From NCBI GenBank assembly GCA_037143575.1, contig JBAWYM010000048.1:1-12782 (forward strand): a stretch of 12,782 nucleotides of DNA. Reading direction: 5' to 3'. This DNA is from JBAWYM01 sp037143575 (lineage in GTDB: Bacteria; Patescibacteriota; Gracilibacteria; Peribacterales; Peribacteraceae). Below, piece by piece: positions 5,630 to 11,126 of the stretch. The first letter of the stretch is position 1. Every line of letters begins with the position of its first letter. The notes under the pieces are model-generated. The model did not search any database. It saw only the letters and a list, made by a program, of their open reading frames with translations, and was not told where the DNA came from. A program made the position numbers and the translations under genes.

Positions 5630-6340
5630 CTACTTAGACAACACCGTGAAAGAGCGGAGGAGTACATTTGTGGGGTAATCGTAGAAGGGATTGAGGTAAA
5701 TCGGAGCAGATACATGTACGTAATCTTCTCTGCGATCGAAGTAGAGACTGATGAAATCCTCCCCGATGGATTGTAACGCTCGGTGCACGATTTGGACGGC
5801 CTCCGCACCATTGAGCGTGAGAGTATTACGGAATGATCTGCCTTCACCAGTGAGCTCCTCAGTAATCCTCTGCTCGACCGAGATAGCATTCTTCGGAACG
5901 ATCTCGATCATCATGCCCGGTGGCATATCAGAGGCCTTGCCCATCATAACGCGCAAAACACCCTGCTCGGTCTCCGTAGACACGGACCACTCCTCAGGAT
6001 AACGAAACGACAAGCCCGCACCAGAGGATCGGTACGTCTTCCAGCTTCCTGAAAGCGGGAGCTCAAGGGAACTGAGATTGAATGCAAGGGTATCCGGGAT
6101 GATCCACACTCCTCTTCTCTCTCGCTGTTGTGTATTGGGGACATCGTAATAATAACATTGATACCCGGGATGGATACTCCCGTAATCGCCATCACAGCGA
6201 GTGCCGATGATGGCATCGGACAAAGTGGCTGGTGACAATGGAGGCACTACAGATGGCAAACGCATGAATGTGGCACCCAGTGCGAAACCGACAGCCACGA
6301 GGAGAATGGCGAAACCAATGAGAAGAACTTTCTTGAGCAT
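5630..6340 (-). CDS. membrane-anchored hypothetical protein, PsbP-like C-terminal region
   Basis: 236 residues. A single hydrophobic segment (about 4-27, LLIGFAILLVAVGFALGATF) after MLKK acts as signal anchor, with the remainder probably outside the membrane. A two-cysteine segment RCDGDYGSIHPGYQCYYY may form a disulphide. The C-terminal half begins YRSSGAGLSFRYPEEWSV (about 104-121), a pattern common in PsbP-like or DUF1795-like domains of exported bacterial proteins, and carries alternating beta-strand-like stretches. I do not recognise a specific family and propose no function. It is co-directional with dedA, 23 nt apart. The start at 6340 gives the best anchor and has a -10-like box six bases upstream. 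Confidence 0.75.
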   Translation of the reverse strand: MLKKVLLIGFAILLVAVGFALGATFMRLPSVVPPLSPATLSDAIIGTRCDGDYGSIHPGYQCYYYDVPNTQQRERRGVWIIPDTLAFNLSSLELPLSGSWKTYRSSGAGLSFRYPEEWSVSTETEQGVLRVMMGKASDMPPGMMIEIVPKNAISVEQRITEELTGEGRSFRNTLTLNGAEAVQIVHRALQSIGEDFISLYFDRREDYVHVSAPIYLNPFYDYPTNVLLRSFTVLSK

Positions 6341-6346
6341 GATTCG

Positions 6347-6352
6347 ATACTA
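6347..6352 (-). promoter_or_regulatory. candidate -10 box, leaderless spacing
   Basis: Minus strand TAGTAT, six bases, then the ATG at 6340. The 15-base stretch TAGTATCGAATCATG matches TATCATCGAACCATG of the toxin-antitoxin promoter at 12 of 15 positions. The -35 is poor (ATGACG at 19 nt). Confidence 0.4.
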
Positions 6353-6540
6353 TCATAATCCATCGGAATATCGTCATGAGTGTTGGGAAAGACTTCACTG
6401 AAACTCACCTCGAATCAGCTTCTCCTTCTTCACCATTGTCCATCCTTTGACCTGCATTGTGCGCAGCCTCGCTGATAATTTGTCCTCGAAGGATGCTAAT
6501 ACAGAGACGTGTGTCAGATTCGGTCCTCACACACAATAGA
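6353..6540. other. gene-free stretch between divergent units
   Basis: Lies between the hypothetical gene (minus) and the toxin-antitoxin promoter (plus). No convincing reading frame, hairpin, repeat or RNA gene was seen. Confidence 0.5.
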
Positions 6541-6569
6541 TTGACGTACGCTTTTCCGTGCGGTATCAT
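6541..6569 (+). promoter_or_regulatory. sigma70-type promoter of the toxin-antitoxin operon, leaderless
   Basis: TTGACG (6541-6546), exactly 17 nt, TATCAT (6564-6569). The expected transcription start, about seven bases on, is the A of the antitoxin ATG at 6576. This also rules out a GTG start at 6558, which would lie inside the promoter. Confidence 0.7.
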
Positions 6570-6575
6570 CGAACC

Positions 6576-6806
6576 ATGAAAAGCTGCTCCATCACCGCGC
6601 TGCGATCGAACGCGTACATCATTGTCGGTGAAGTGGAGCAATCGGGTGAAGAGATGTTGCTTACATCGAAAGGAAGAGCCATCGCGAAAGTTGTGCCACT
6701 GGAAGATGAGGGAACGCTGAAGCCGTCTTTCGTCACCGAGGTGGAGAGACGATTGAAGAAAGAAAAATCATTGCCAGCTGAAGATATTCTTCAGAAGTTA
6801 TGGTAA
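6576..6806 (+). CDS. Phd/YefM-type antitoxin
   Basis: 76 residues. MKSCSITALRSNAYIIVGEVEQSGEEMLLTSKG matches the start of Phd/YefM antitoxins (SIT-LR-N, EV--SGEE-L-T--G), with KVVPLEDEG ending the DNA-binding fold, and a basic/hydrophobic C-terminal helix (VERRLKKEKSLPAEDILQKLW) that would wrap the toxin. Such antitoxins neutralise a RelE/ParE-fold toxin and repress their own operon. It overlaps the toxin gene by seven bases, typical for coupled translation. The start at 6576 is set by the promoter spacing. An operator is expected around 6541-6575 but I see no clear palindrome there. Confidence 0.85.
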   Translation: MKSCSITALRSNAYIIVGEVEQSGEEMLLTSKGRAIAKVVPLEDEGTLKPSFVTEVERRLKKEKSLPAEDILQKLW

Positions 6807-7078
6807 AAATGAAGCTGCGTCCTTCCGCGGAGAAAGACTTGCAACGACTGGATCGCATGCTCCGACGCAGATTGATTCTCGGCTGCCGAGAAATATTTGA
6901 TGACTGGACGATAGGCAAGCGCCTCGGAAGCCCGCTGCACGGGCTCCGCTCACATCGCATCGATGAATACAGAATCATCTATCGGATTCATGCAAGCAGT
7001 GAGGTCGATATTATCGCTATCGGCCACAGGAATGACATTTACGAGCGGATGGAGAAACGGAAGAAGTCGAGACTGTAG
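6800..7078 (+). CDS. RelE/ParE-superfamily toxin
   Basis: 92 residues from ATG at 6800 (a second ATG at 6809 would give 89). RelE-fold features: an N-terminal strand KLRPSAEKDLQRLD, a helix pair with basic residues, GSPLHGLRSHRIDEYRIIYRIHASSEVDIIAIGHRNDIYER at the C-terminus, where the Y-RIIYRI strand and the IGHRNDIY motif are the usual hallmark of RelE/ParE toxins. RelE types cleave mRNA on ribosomes while ParE types poison gyrase; sequence alone does not separate them, though the H-R-N-DIY pattern leans to RelE. The gene ends at 7078 and the convergent tRNA begins at 7079, leaving no gap. Confidence 0.87.
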   Translation: MVKMKLRPSAEKDLQRLDRMLRRRLILGCREIFDDWTIGKRLGSPLHGLRSHRIDEYRIIYRIHASSEVDIIAIGHRNDIYERMEKRKKSRL

Positions 7079-7154
7079 TGGTGCCACGGGCCGGTTTTGA
7101 ACCGGCGACCCCGGGCTTATGAGTCCCGTGCTCTACCAACTGAGCTACCGTGGC
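7079..7154 (-). tRNA. tRNA-Met (elongator-like), anticodon CAU (CCA encoded)
   Basis: Read on the minus strand: acceptor GCCACGG/CCGTGGC, D-arm GCTC-AGTTGGTA-GAGC, anticodon loop CTCATAA (anticodon CAU), T-arm GCCGG-TTCAAAA-CCGGC, discriminator A, CCA at 7081-7079. The paired first base (G1-C72) and lack of three G-C pairs next to the loop argue against initiator tRNA. The innermost anticodon-stem pair (31-39) is A-G, an apparent mismatch. A tRNA-Ile with a lysidine-modified CAU anticodon cannot be excluded. Confidence 0.92.
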
Positions 7155-7301
7155 ATGATTGTCTGAAGTATACCTTTGAATGAACAAAGTCCTCCCTGTC
7201 GAAATAGGACTGCGCTTCAGCCTACCAAAAGGAACAGAGAGGCGAAAGCGGAAGATCATAAATTCCAGAATGAAATCGAGGATCAAAGCGAAGAAATAGG
7301 G

Positions 7302-7307
7302 CATACT
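7302..7307 (+). promoter_or_regulatory. candidate -10 box before the hydrolase
   Basis: CATACT, eight bases before the ATG at 7316. This again gives a leader of about one or two bases. No good -35 is visible. Confidence 0.35.
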
Positions 7308-7315
7308 GTTGCCAC

Positions 7316-8062
7316 ATGACACACGTCCTGCTCTGTCTCCACGGCTGGGGTGGCTCCAAGGAATCCTTCGCAGATCTCCGTGCGGCGCTCGAGGGATCGG
7401 GAATCGAGATCCTCACTCCGGATCTACCGGGATTTGGCAGTGAGCCGGAACCTCCCAAACCCTGGTCGGTCGATGATTACGCCGACTGGGTGGAACAATG
7501 GATGACCAAGCAACAAGCCACTTTCCCCTTTCCCCTTTCCCCTTTCCACCTCTTAGGCCACTCCCACGGCGGAAGAATCGCCATTAAACTCGCAAATCGC
7601 CAATCGGCCAATCGCCAATCGCCAATCGCGCGCCTCTTCCTCTGCGCCTCCGCCGGCATCCCCCACCGTACGTTCAAAGTGCAATGGATGAACGTTCTCG
7701 CGAAGATCGGAAGAACACTCTTTGCATTGCCGCTCCTGAAAAAACTCGAACAGCCTCTGCGGAAGATCCTGTACAAAATTCTCGGGGTTCACGATTACGA
7801 ACGCGCTTCTCCGATGATGAAAGCCACGATGCAGCGGGTGACATCCGAAGATCTCACTCCCCTGCTCTCCAACATCCGGATTCCCACCGATCTCTTCTGG
7901 GGAGAAAACGATACCCAGACGCCGATTTCGGACGGAAAACGGATGCACGACATGATCAGAGGAAGTATCCTCCATACCTTTGCCGGCACCCGCCACCGCG
8001 TCCACCGGGACCGTGCAATGGAGATCGCCTCGGTGATCCGGGAACGGATGGAAACCGACTAG
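7316..8062 (+). CDS. alpha/beta hydrolase
   Basis: 248 residues. Oxyanion-hole motif HGWGG (9-13), DLPGFG (36-41), nucleophile elbow GHSHGG (81-86) with Ser83, acid Asp199 in WGENDTQTP, and a His near the end (H227 or H230 in AGTRHRVHRDRA, a noncanonical His context). It is probably a soluble esterase-, lipase- or dehalogenase-like hydrolase; the substrate is unknown. Two heptamer arrays are inserted, one between the helix DDYADWVEQWM and the strand FHLLGHSHGG, the other between the helix GRIAIKLA and the strand IARLFLCASAG. Both occupy helix-to-strand turns, leaving the catalytic loops untouched. It is 58 nt upstream of the murF-like gene with a GC hairpin between. Confidence 0.87.
   Translation: MTHVLLCLHGWGGSKESFADLRAALEGSGIEILTPDLPGFGSEPEPPKPWSVDDYADWVEQWMTKQQATFPFPLSPFHLLGHSHGGRIAIKLANRQSANRQSPIARLFLCASAGIPHRTFKVQWMNVLAKIGRTLFALPLLKKLEQPLRKILYKILGVHDYERASPMMKATMQRVTSEDLTPLLSNIRIPTDLFWGENDTQTPISDGKRMHDMIRGSILHTFAGTRHRVHRDRAMEIASVIRERMETD
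7521..7547 (+). repeat. heptanucleotide array (CTTTCCC)n in the hydrolase
   Basis: Three exact CTTTCCC units and a fourth missing its last base. Encodes TFPFPLSPF just before the strand leading to the nucleophile elbow. Confidence 0.9.
7590..7629 (+). repeat. heptanucleotide array (TCGCCAA)n in the hydrolase
   Basis: Units TCGCAAA, TCGCCAA, an eight-base TCGGCCAA, TCGCCAA, TCGCCAA, 36 nt in total, then TCGC. Encodes ANRQSANRQSPIA. The single extra G makes the five units an exact multiple of three. Confidence 0.9.
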
Positions 8063-8063
8063 A

Positions 8064-8110
8064 GACCGCGGTCGAAATTCACTGTCGAAGCCCGCGGGTC
8101 GAAGACCCGC
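8064..8110. repeat. palindrome and GC hairpin between hydrolase and murF-like gene
   Basis: A ten-base palindrome GACCGCGGTC (8064-8073) follows the hydrolase stop. A hairpin GCGGGTC (8094-8100), loop GAA, GACCCGC (8104-8110) comes next, ending ten bases before the next ATG. The hairpin resembles the GCGGGA/TCCCGC family (AAGC flank and CGCTC on the far side). No U-tract. Confidence 0.65.
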
Positions 8111-8120
8111 TCTGAGAAAA

Positions 8121-9653
8121 ATGCTCATCCTCCTCATCCTCCTCACCGCGCTCGCTTCACTTCCTCCGCTCCTCACGGCTGCGCACTTGTGGCAGATCAA
8201 GGAATGGAGATGGGACCGGCTCCGCGAGCATTTTCGCAGCGAAGGACTCCTGCGTCAGATCTTCGGCACGCTACGGCCACTCATGCTCGTCCTCACGCTT
8301 CCATTCCTTTGGCTCTCCTGGCTCTCACCGCAAACGTGGACAATCTCCTCACTCACGCTCCTCACGCTCCTCGGACTCGCGCAAATCATCCTGGACCGTC
8401 AGCCGATGCCGAAGTGGACGATGAAATCTCTCACTCTCACCGCAGGAGCAACCGCACTTTCCCTAGTCACCGCGCTCTTCCTGCTCTACGCAGAACACGG
8501 GTTTATTGCTCTTCCGTTCCACCCACTCCTGCAACCATTTTTCCTCGTCGTCGCCTGGATCATCTTCCGTCCGCTCGATCTCTTCCTCAAGCGCCGAGTC
8601 CTCCAGCGGGCACAGATCCTCCGTGAACAGCATCCAGATCTCATCGTGATCGGTATCACGGGAAGTGTGGGAAAGACCACCACCAAAGAACTCCTCATGC
8701 ACATTCTCCAGTCCCGCGGCGCCGCATCCACTCCGGCCTACGTGAATACCGAAATGGGCGTAGCGCAATGGCTGACCACCACCCTCTCCAAGCCCGAAGT
8801 CTCGGGCATCCTCATCGTGGAAATGGGAGCGTACAAACAAGGGGAAATCGCCCTCCTCTGCAGAGTCACAAAACCAACCATCGGTGTGATCACCTTCATC
8901 GGCACACAACACATCGCCCTCTTCGGATCGCAGGAAAAATTGCTCACTACCAAGGCGGAGCTCTTCGACGCCCTTCCCGGAGACGGTATCGCCATTCTCA
9001 ACAGTGACAGCCCGTTTGCGGATACACTGAAGGCAAAGGCACACTGCTCCCTCATGACGGTGAGCACCGGAGAGCGGGCGGATCTCTGTGCAATCGACAT
9101 CGAGGAAATGCCGATGGGCATTCATTTCCGCGCCGGAGATGCTGTCTTCAATGTCCCGCTTCACGGCACGCACAATGTCTCCAATATTCTGCTCGCGGTC
9201 GCCGCCGCGGAGAGCCTCGGAATGAAACGGCGCGACATTGCCCGCATCCTCAGTGATTTCCAGCCTCCCAAACATACGTTCTCCGTGAGGGCAGAAAGCG
9301 GAATTACCCTCCTCGACGACACGCACAATGCCAGCGCAGCGAGCTTCAAGGCCGCCATCGGCTGGGCCAAGGGTCAGCCCATGGAAGAGAAGGTCCTCCT
9401 CACGAGCGGGCTCATCGAGCTCGGGGAATCCGAAGACCGCACGCACGCCGAACTGGGCATGGAAGCAGCAGGAATCTTCGACCGCGTCATCTTCACTCAC
9501 CCGCGCCACTCTCGTTCCTTCGCACAGGGATTCGGCAAACCGGTGGAGATCGTCGACAGAGATGTGCAGCCGGTGCATCGCAATGCCCTCCTCGTCTGCA
9601 TCGGGAGAGTGCCGGAGGAAACGGTGAAGCGATTGATGCTGGGAGGCGCGTGA
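8121..9653 (+). CDS. murF: MurF-like ligase fused to an N-terminal membrane domain
   Basis: 510 residues. MurF adds D-Ala-D-Ala to the UDP-MurNAc tripeptide. The first ~157 residues hold about five hydrophobic segments (roughly 1-24, 54-68, 75-91, 104-124, 136-156) in place of the usual soluble UDP-binding domain. Then comes a Mur ligase core: P-loop GITGSVGKTTTKE (178-190), VEMGAYKQGEI, GTHNVSNILLAVAAAESL, and a C-terminal domain starting with DDTHNASAASF (canonical MurF: DD-YNAN-S). The last motifs are looser than in classical MurF (CIGRVPEET instead of the usual KGSR region). The substrate-binding domain is therefore missing or replaced, so specificity is uncertain; MurF is the best fit because of the EMGA and HN-A motifs. 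There is no heptamer array in this gene. Confidence 0.8.
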   Translation: MLILLILLTALASLPPLLTAAHLWQIKEWRWDRLREHFRSEGLLRQIFGTLRPLMLVLTLPFLWLSWLSPQTWTISSLTLLTLLGLAQIILDRQPMPKWTMKSLTLTAGATALSLVTALFLLYAEHGFIALPFHPLLQPFFLVVAWIIFRPLDLFLKRRVLQRAQILREQHPDLIVIGITGSVGKTTTKELLMHILQSRGAASTPAYVNTEMGVAQWLTTTLSKPEVSGILIVEMGAYKQGEIALLCRVTKPTIGVITFIGTQHIALFGSQEKLLTTKAELFDALPGDGIAILNSDSPFADTLKAKAHCSLMTVSTGERADLCAIDIEEMPMGIHFRAGDAVFNVPLHGTHNVSNILLAVAAAESLGMKRRDIARILSDFQPPKHTFSVRAESGITLLDDTHNASAASFKAAIGWAKGQPMEEKVLLTSGLIELGESEDRTHAELGMEAAGIFDRVIFTHPRHSRSFAQGFGKPVEIVDRDVQPVHRNALLVCIGRVPEETVKRLMLGGA

Positions 9654-9686
9654 TAGAATCGGGAACGGAAAATCGAATATGCGATT

Positions 9687-9748
9687 GCCTTCCTGCCCCG
9701 CGTAGCCCCGCGGAACACAGTGGAGTGGGGCGAAGTGGGGTCTAACCT
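9687..9748. repeat. 62-nt GC-rich dispersed repeat, copy 2 (3' of murF-like gene)
   Basis: One mismatch to 4909-4970. Stem GCCCCGC (9705-9711)/GTGGGGC (9725-9731) with one G-U pair. It lies 33 nt after the murF stop and on the same strand as copy 1 in the window, so relative to its neighbouring gene the orientation is reversed. Confidence 0.85.
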
Positions 9749-9776
9749 CATCCAAACCTTCCAAGCCTGACCTTCA

Positions 9777-9800
9777 TGCGGGAAGCATCCCGCGCTCAAG
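9777..9800 (+). repeat. GC hairpin element, copy 3 (ends at the degT start)
   Basis: Same 20 bases as at 2681 (TGCGGGAAGCATCCCGCGCT), followed by CAAG and the ATG at 9801. It occupies the place where a ribosome binding site would be, so it could affect start-codon access. Confidence 0.75.
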
Positions 9801-11036
9801 ATGAAAATAATCCACCACACCTTCGGCCCGCATATAACCACCGGGTACGTTGGCCGGTCGCTGAAACTTCTACTGCAACCTTGGAAGTGGAAACGGGGAA
9901 CGGAGACAGAACTTCTTCGCAGTGAGCTCTCCGGTCATTTTGGGATGGATGTGATTTTCTTCTCCTGCGGACGTCAGGGATTACTTGCGCTCCTGAAAGC
10001 CTTCGAAGCAGAGAAAGGCTCGGAAATTATTATCCAGGCATACACCTGCGTCGTCGTGCCCAACGCCATAGAAGCTGCAGGTTTGGTTCCGGTCTACGCA
10101 GATGTGGACATCGAGACGCTCAATCTCGACTGCAGTGATGTAGAACGGAAGATTACCCACAAAACTAAAGCAATCCTCTGCCAGCATTCCTTTGGGATTC
10201 CTGCTGATACCCGCACACTCCGGGCCCTCTGCGACCGTTACAATCTCTTCCTCATCGAAGACTGCGCACACATCATTCCCGATGCTTCCGGACCGGAGGA
10301 AATCGGGAAAGACGGTGATTTCATTCTCCTGAGCTTCGGGCGCGATAAGGCGATATCAGGAATCGACGGCGGCGCCATGCTCTCGCGAGACTCGCGCATC
10401 ACGCAGCAGCTCATCGCCCTGGAGGGATCGGCAACGGATATGAAGGGCCAACGCATCGCCCGCTTGCTTCTCTATCCGCTCCTGTACTGGATCTGCAGGC
10501 CTCTCTATGGCATGGGTATCGGCAAGGACCTCCTGTGGCTCGCGCGAAGAATCTCGCTCCTGGTCCCCATCCTCACCAGCGGCGAGAAGAACGGCATTAT
10601 GTCCGCGAAACTCCAACGCATCCCCAATGCCTGTGCTGCTCTCGCACTCACAGAACTCCGTAATCTGAAGGCCATCAACGACCACCGTCGAGAACTGACA
10701 AACTTTTACTTTGAGGCGCTGCAGAAGAACTCAATTCCGGTCCCCAAAGGTATCACCCCCGATCTCCCCCTGCTGAAATTCCCGCTCTTCGTGAAGAATG
10801 CAAATGGCATCCGTGCCGCTCTCAAGCAAAAGAATATCCACCTAAACGATGGCTGGACGGGGTGCGTGGTGTGCCCGGCAGACAGCAATCTCTCTGCTGC
10901 AGGCTATGTTCCTGGATCGGATCCGCAGGCGGAAGCAGCATGTCAGATGATCCTTTCTCTTCCGACGCATCCAACGATGACACTCGATCAGGCTCAAATA
11001 TTGACTGAAGCTCTTCTACTTCAACTTTCGAAGTAA
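9801..11036 (+). CDS. DegT/DnrJ/EryC1/StrS-family PLP aminotransferase
   Basis: 411 residues. This fold-type I PLP family makes amino sugars, mostly by transaminating nucleotide-linked keto-sugars for surface glycans. Visible: substrate/PLP region FFSCGRQGLLALLKA (53-67), AYTCVVVPNAIEAAG (80-94), YADVDIETLNLD (99-110), CQHSFGIPAD (127-136), the PLP-pocket Asp in LIEDCAH (151-157), and the catalytic Lys183 in SFGRDKAISGIDGGAML (178-194). The C-terminal half is less conserved. It is placed between the murF-like gene and the Fem-like gene, so a role in surface glycan or in making an amino substrate for the wall is plausible, but the substrate cannot be read from sequence. No Shine-Dalgarno; the GC hairpin abuts the ATG. 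Confidence 0.88.
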   Translation: MKIIHHTFGPHITTGYVGRSLKLLLQPWKWKRGTETELLRSELSGHFGMDVIFFSCGRQGLLALLKAFEAEKGSEIIIQAYTCVVVPNAIEAAGLVPVYADVDIETLNLDCSDVERKITHKTKAILCQHSFGIPADTRTLRALCDRYNLFLIEDCAHIIPDASGPEEIGKDGDFILLSFGRDKAISGIDGGAMLSRDSRITQQLIALEGSATDMKGQRIARLLLYPLLYWICRPLYGMGIGKDLLWLARRISLLVPILTSGEKNGIMSAKLQRIPNACAALALTELRNLKAINDHRRELTNFYFEALQKNSIPVPKGITPDLPLLKFPLFVKNANGIRAALKQKNIHLNDGWTGCVVCPADSNLSAAGYVPGSDPQAEAACQMILSLPTHPTMTLDQAQILTEALLLQLSK

Positions 11037-11109
11037 TTGTTACATTGCTACATTGTGAAATTGTTTGAAGCAAAGTGTAGCTCTGACCTCTAGCAAACAA
11101 TGTAACAAT
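11036..11109. repeat. 12-bp perfect inverted repeat between degT and fem gene
   Basis: ATTGTTACATTG (11036-11047) and CAATGTAACAAT (11098-11109). The interior also holds TTGTTTG (11061-11067), complementary to CAAACAA (11094-11100). It fills nearly the whole 89-nt gap; the left arm begins at the last base of the degT stop. No U-tract follows. Confidence 0.65.
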
Positions 11110-11126
11110 ATAACAATATAACAATA
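11103..11126 (+). repeat. octamer repeat (TAACAATA)3 running into the fem start codon
   Basis: Three exact eight-base units; the last A of the third is the A of the ATG at 11126. An AT-rich leader with no Shine-Dalgarno. Confidence 0.8.

Noticed and set aside
6558..6578. GTG start for the antitoxin at 6558
   Set aside because: It lies within the -35/-10 promoter (6541-6569), and the ATG at 6576 matches the usual antitoxin N-terminus.
9651..9653. TGA read as glycine (Gracilibacteria/Absconditabacteria code)
   Set aside because: TGA ends dedA, the murF-like gene and the last small gene at natural family lengths, and no in-frame TGA is needed inside any gene.
8463..9764. A long minus-strand open frame of 433 residues over the murF-like gene
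   Set aside because: The plus strand encodes an unmistakable Mur ligase with motifs; the minus frame has no recognisable features and follows from codon bias.
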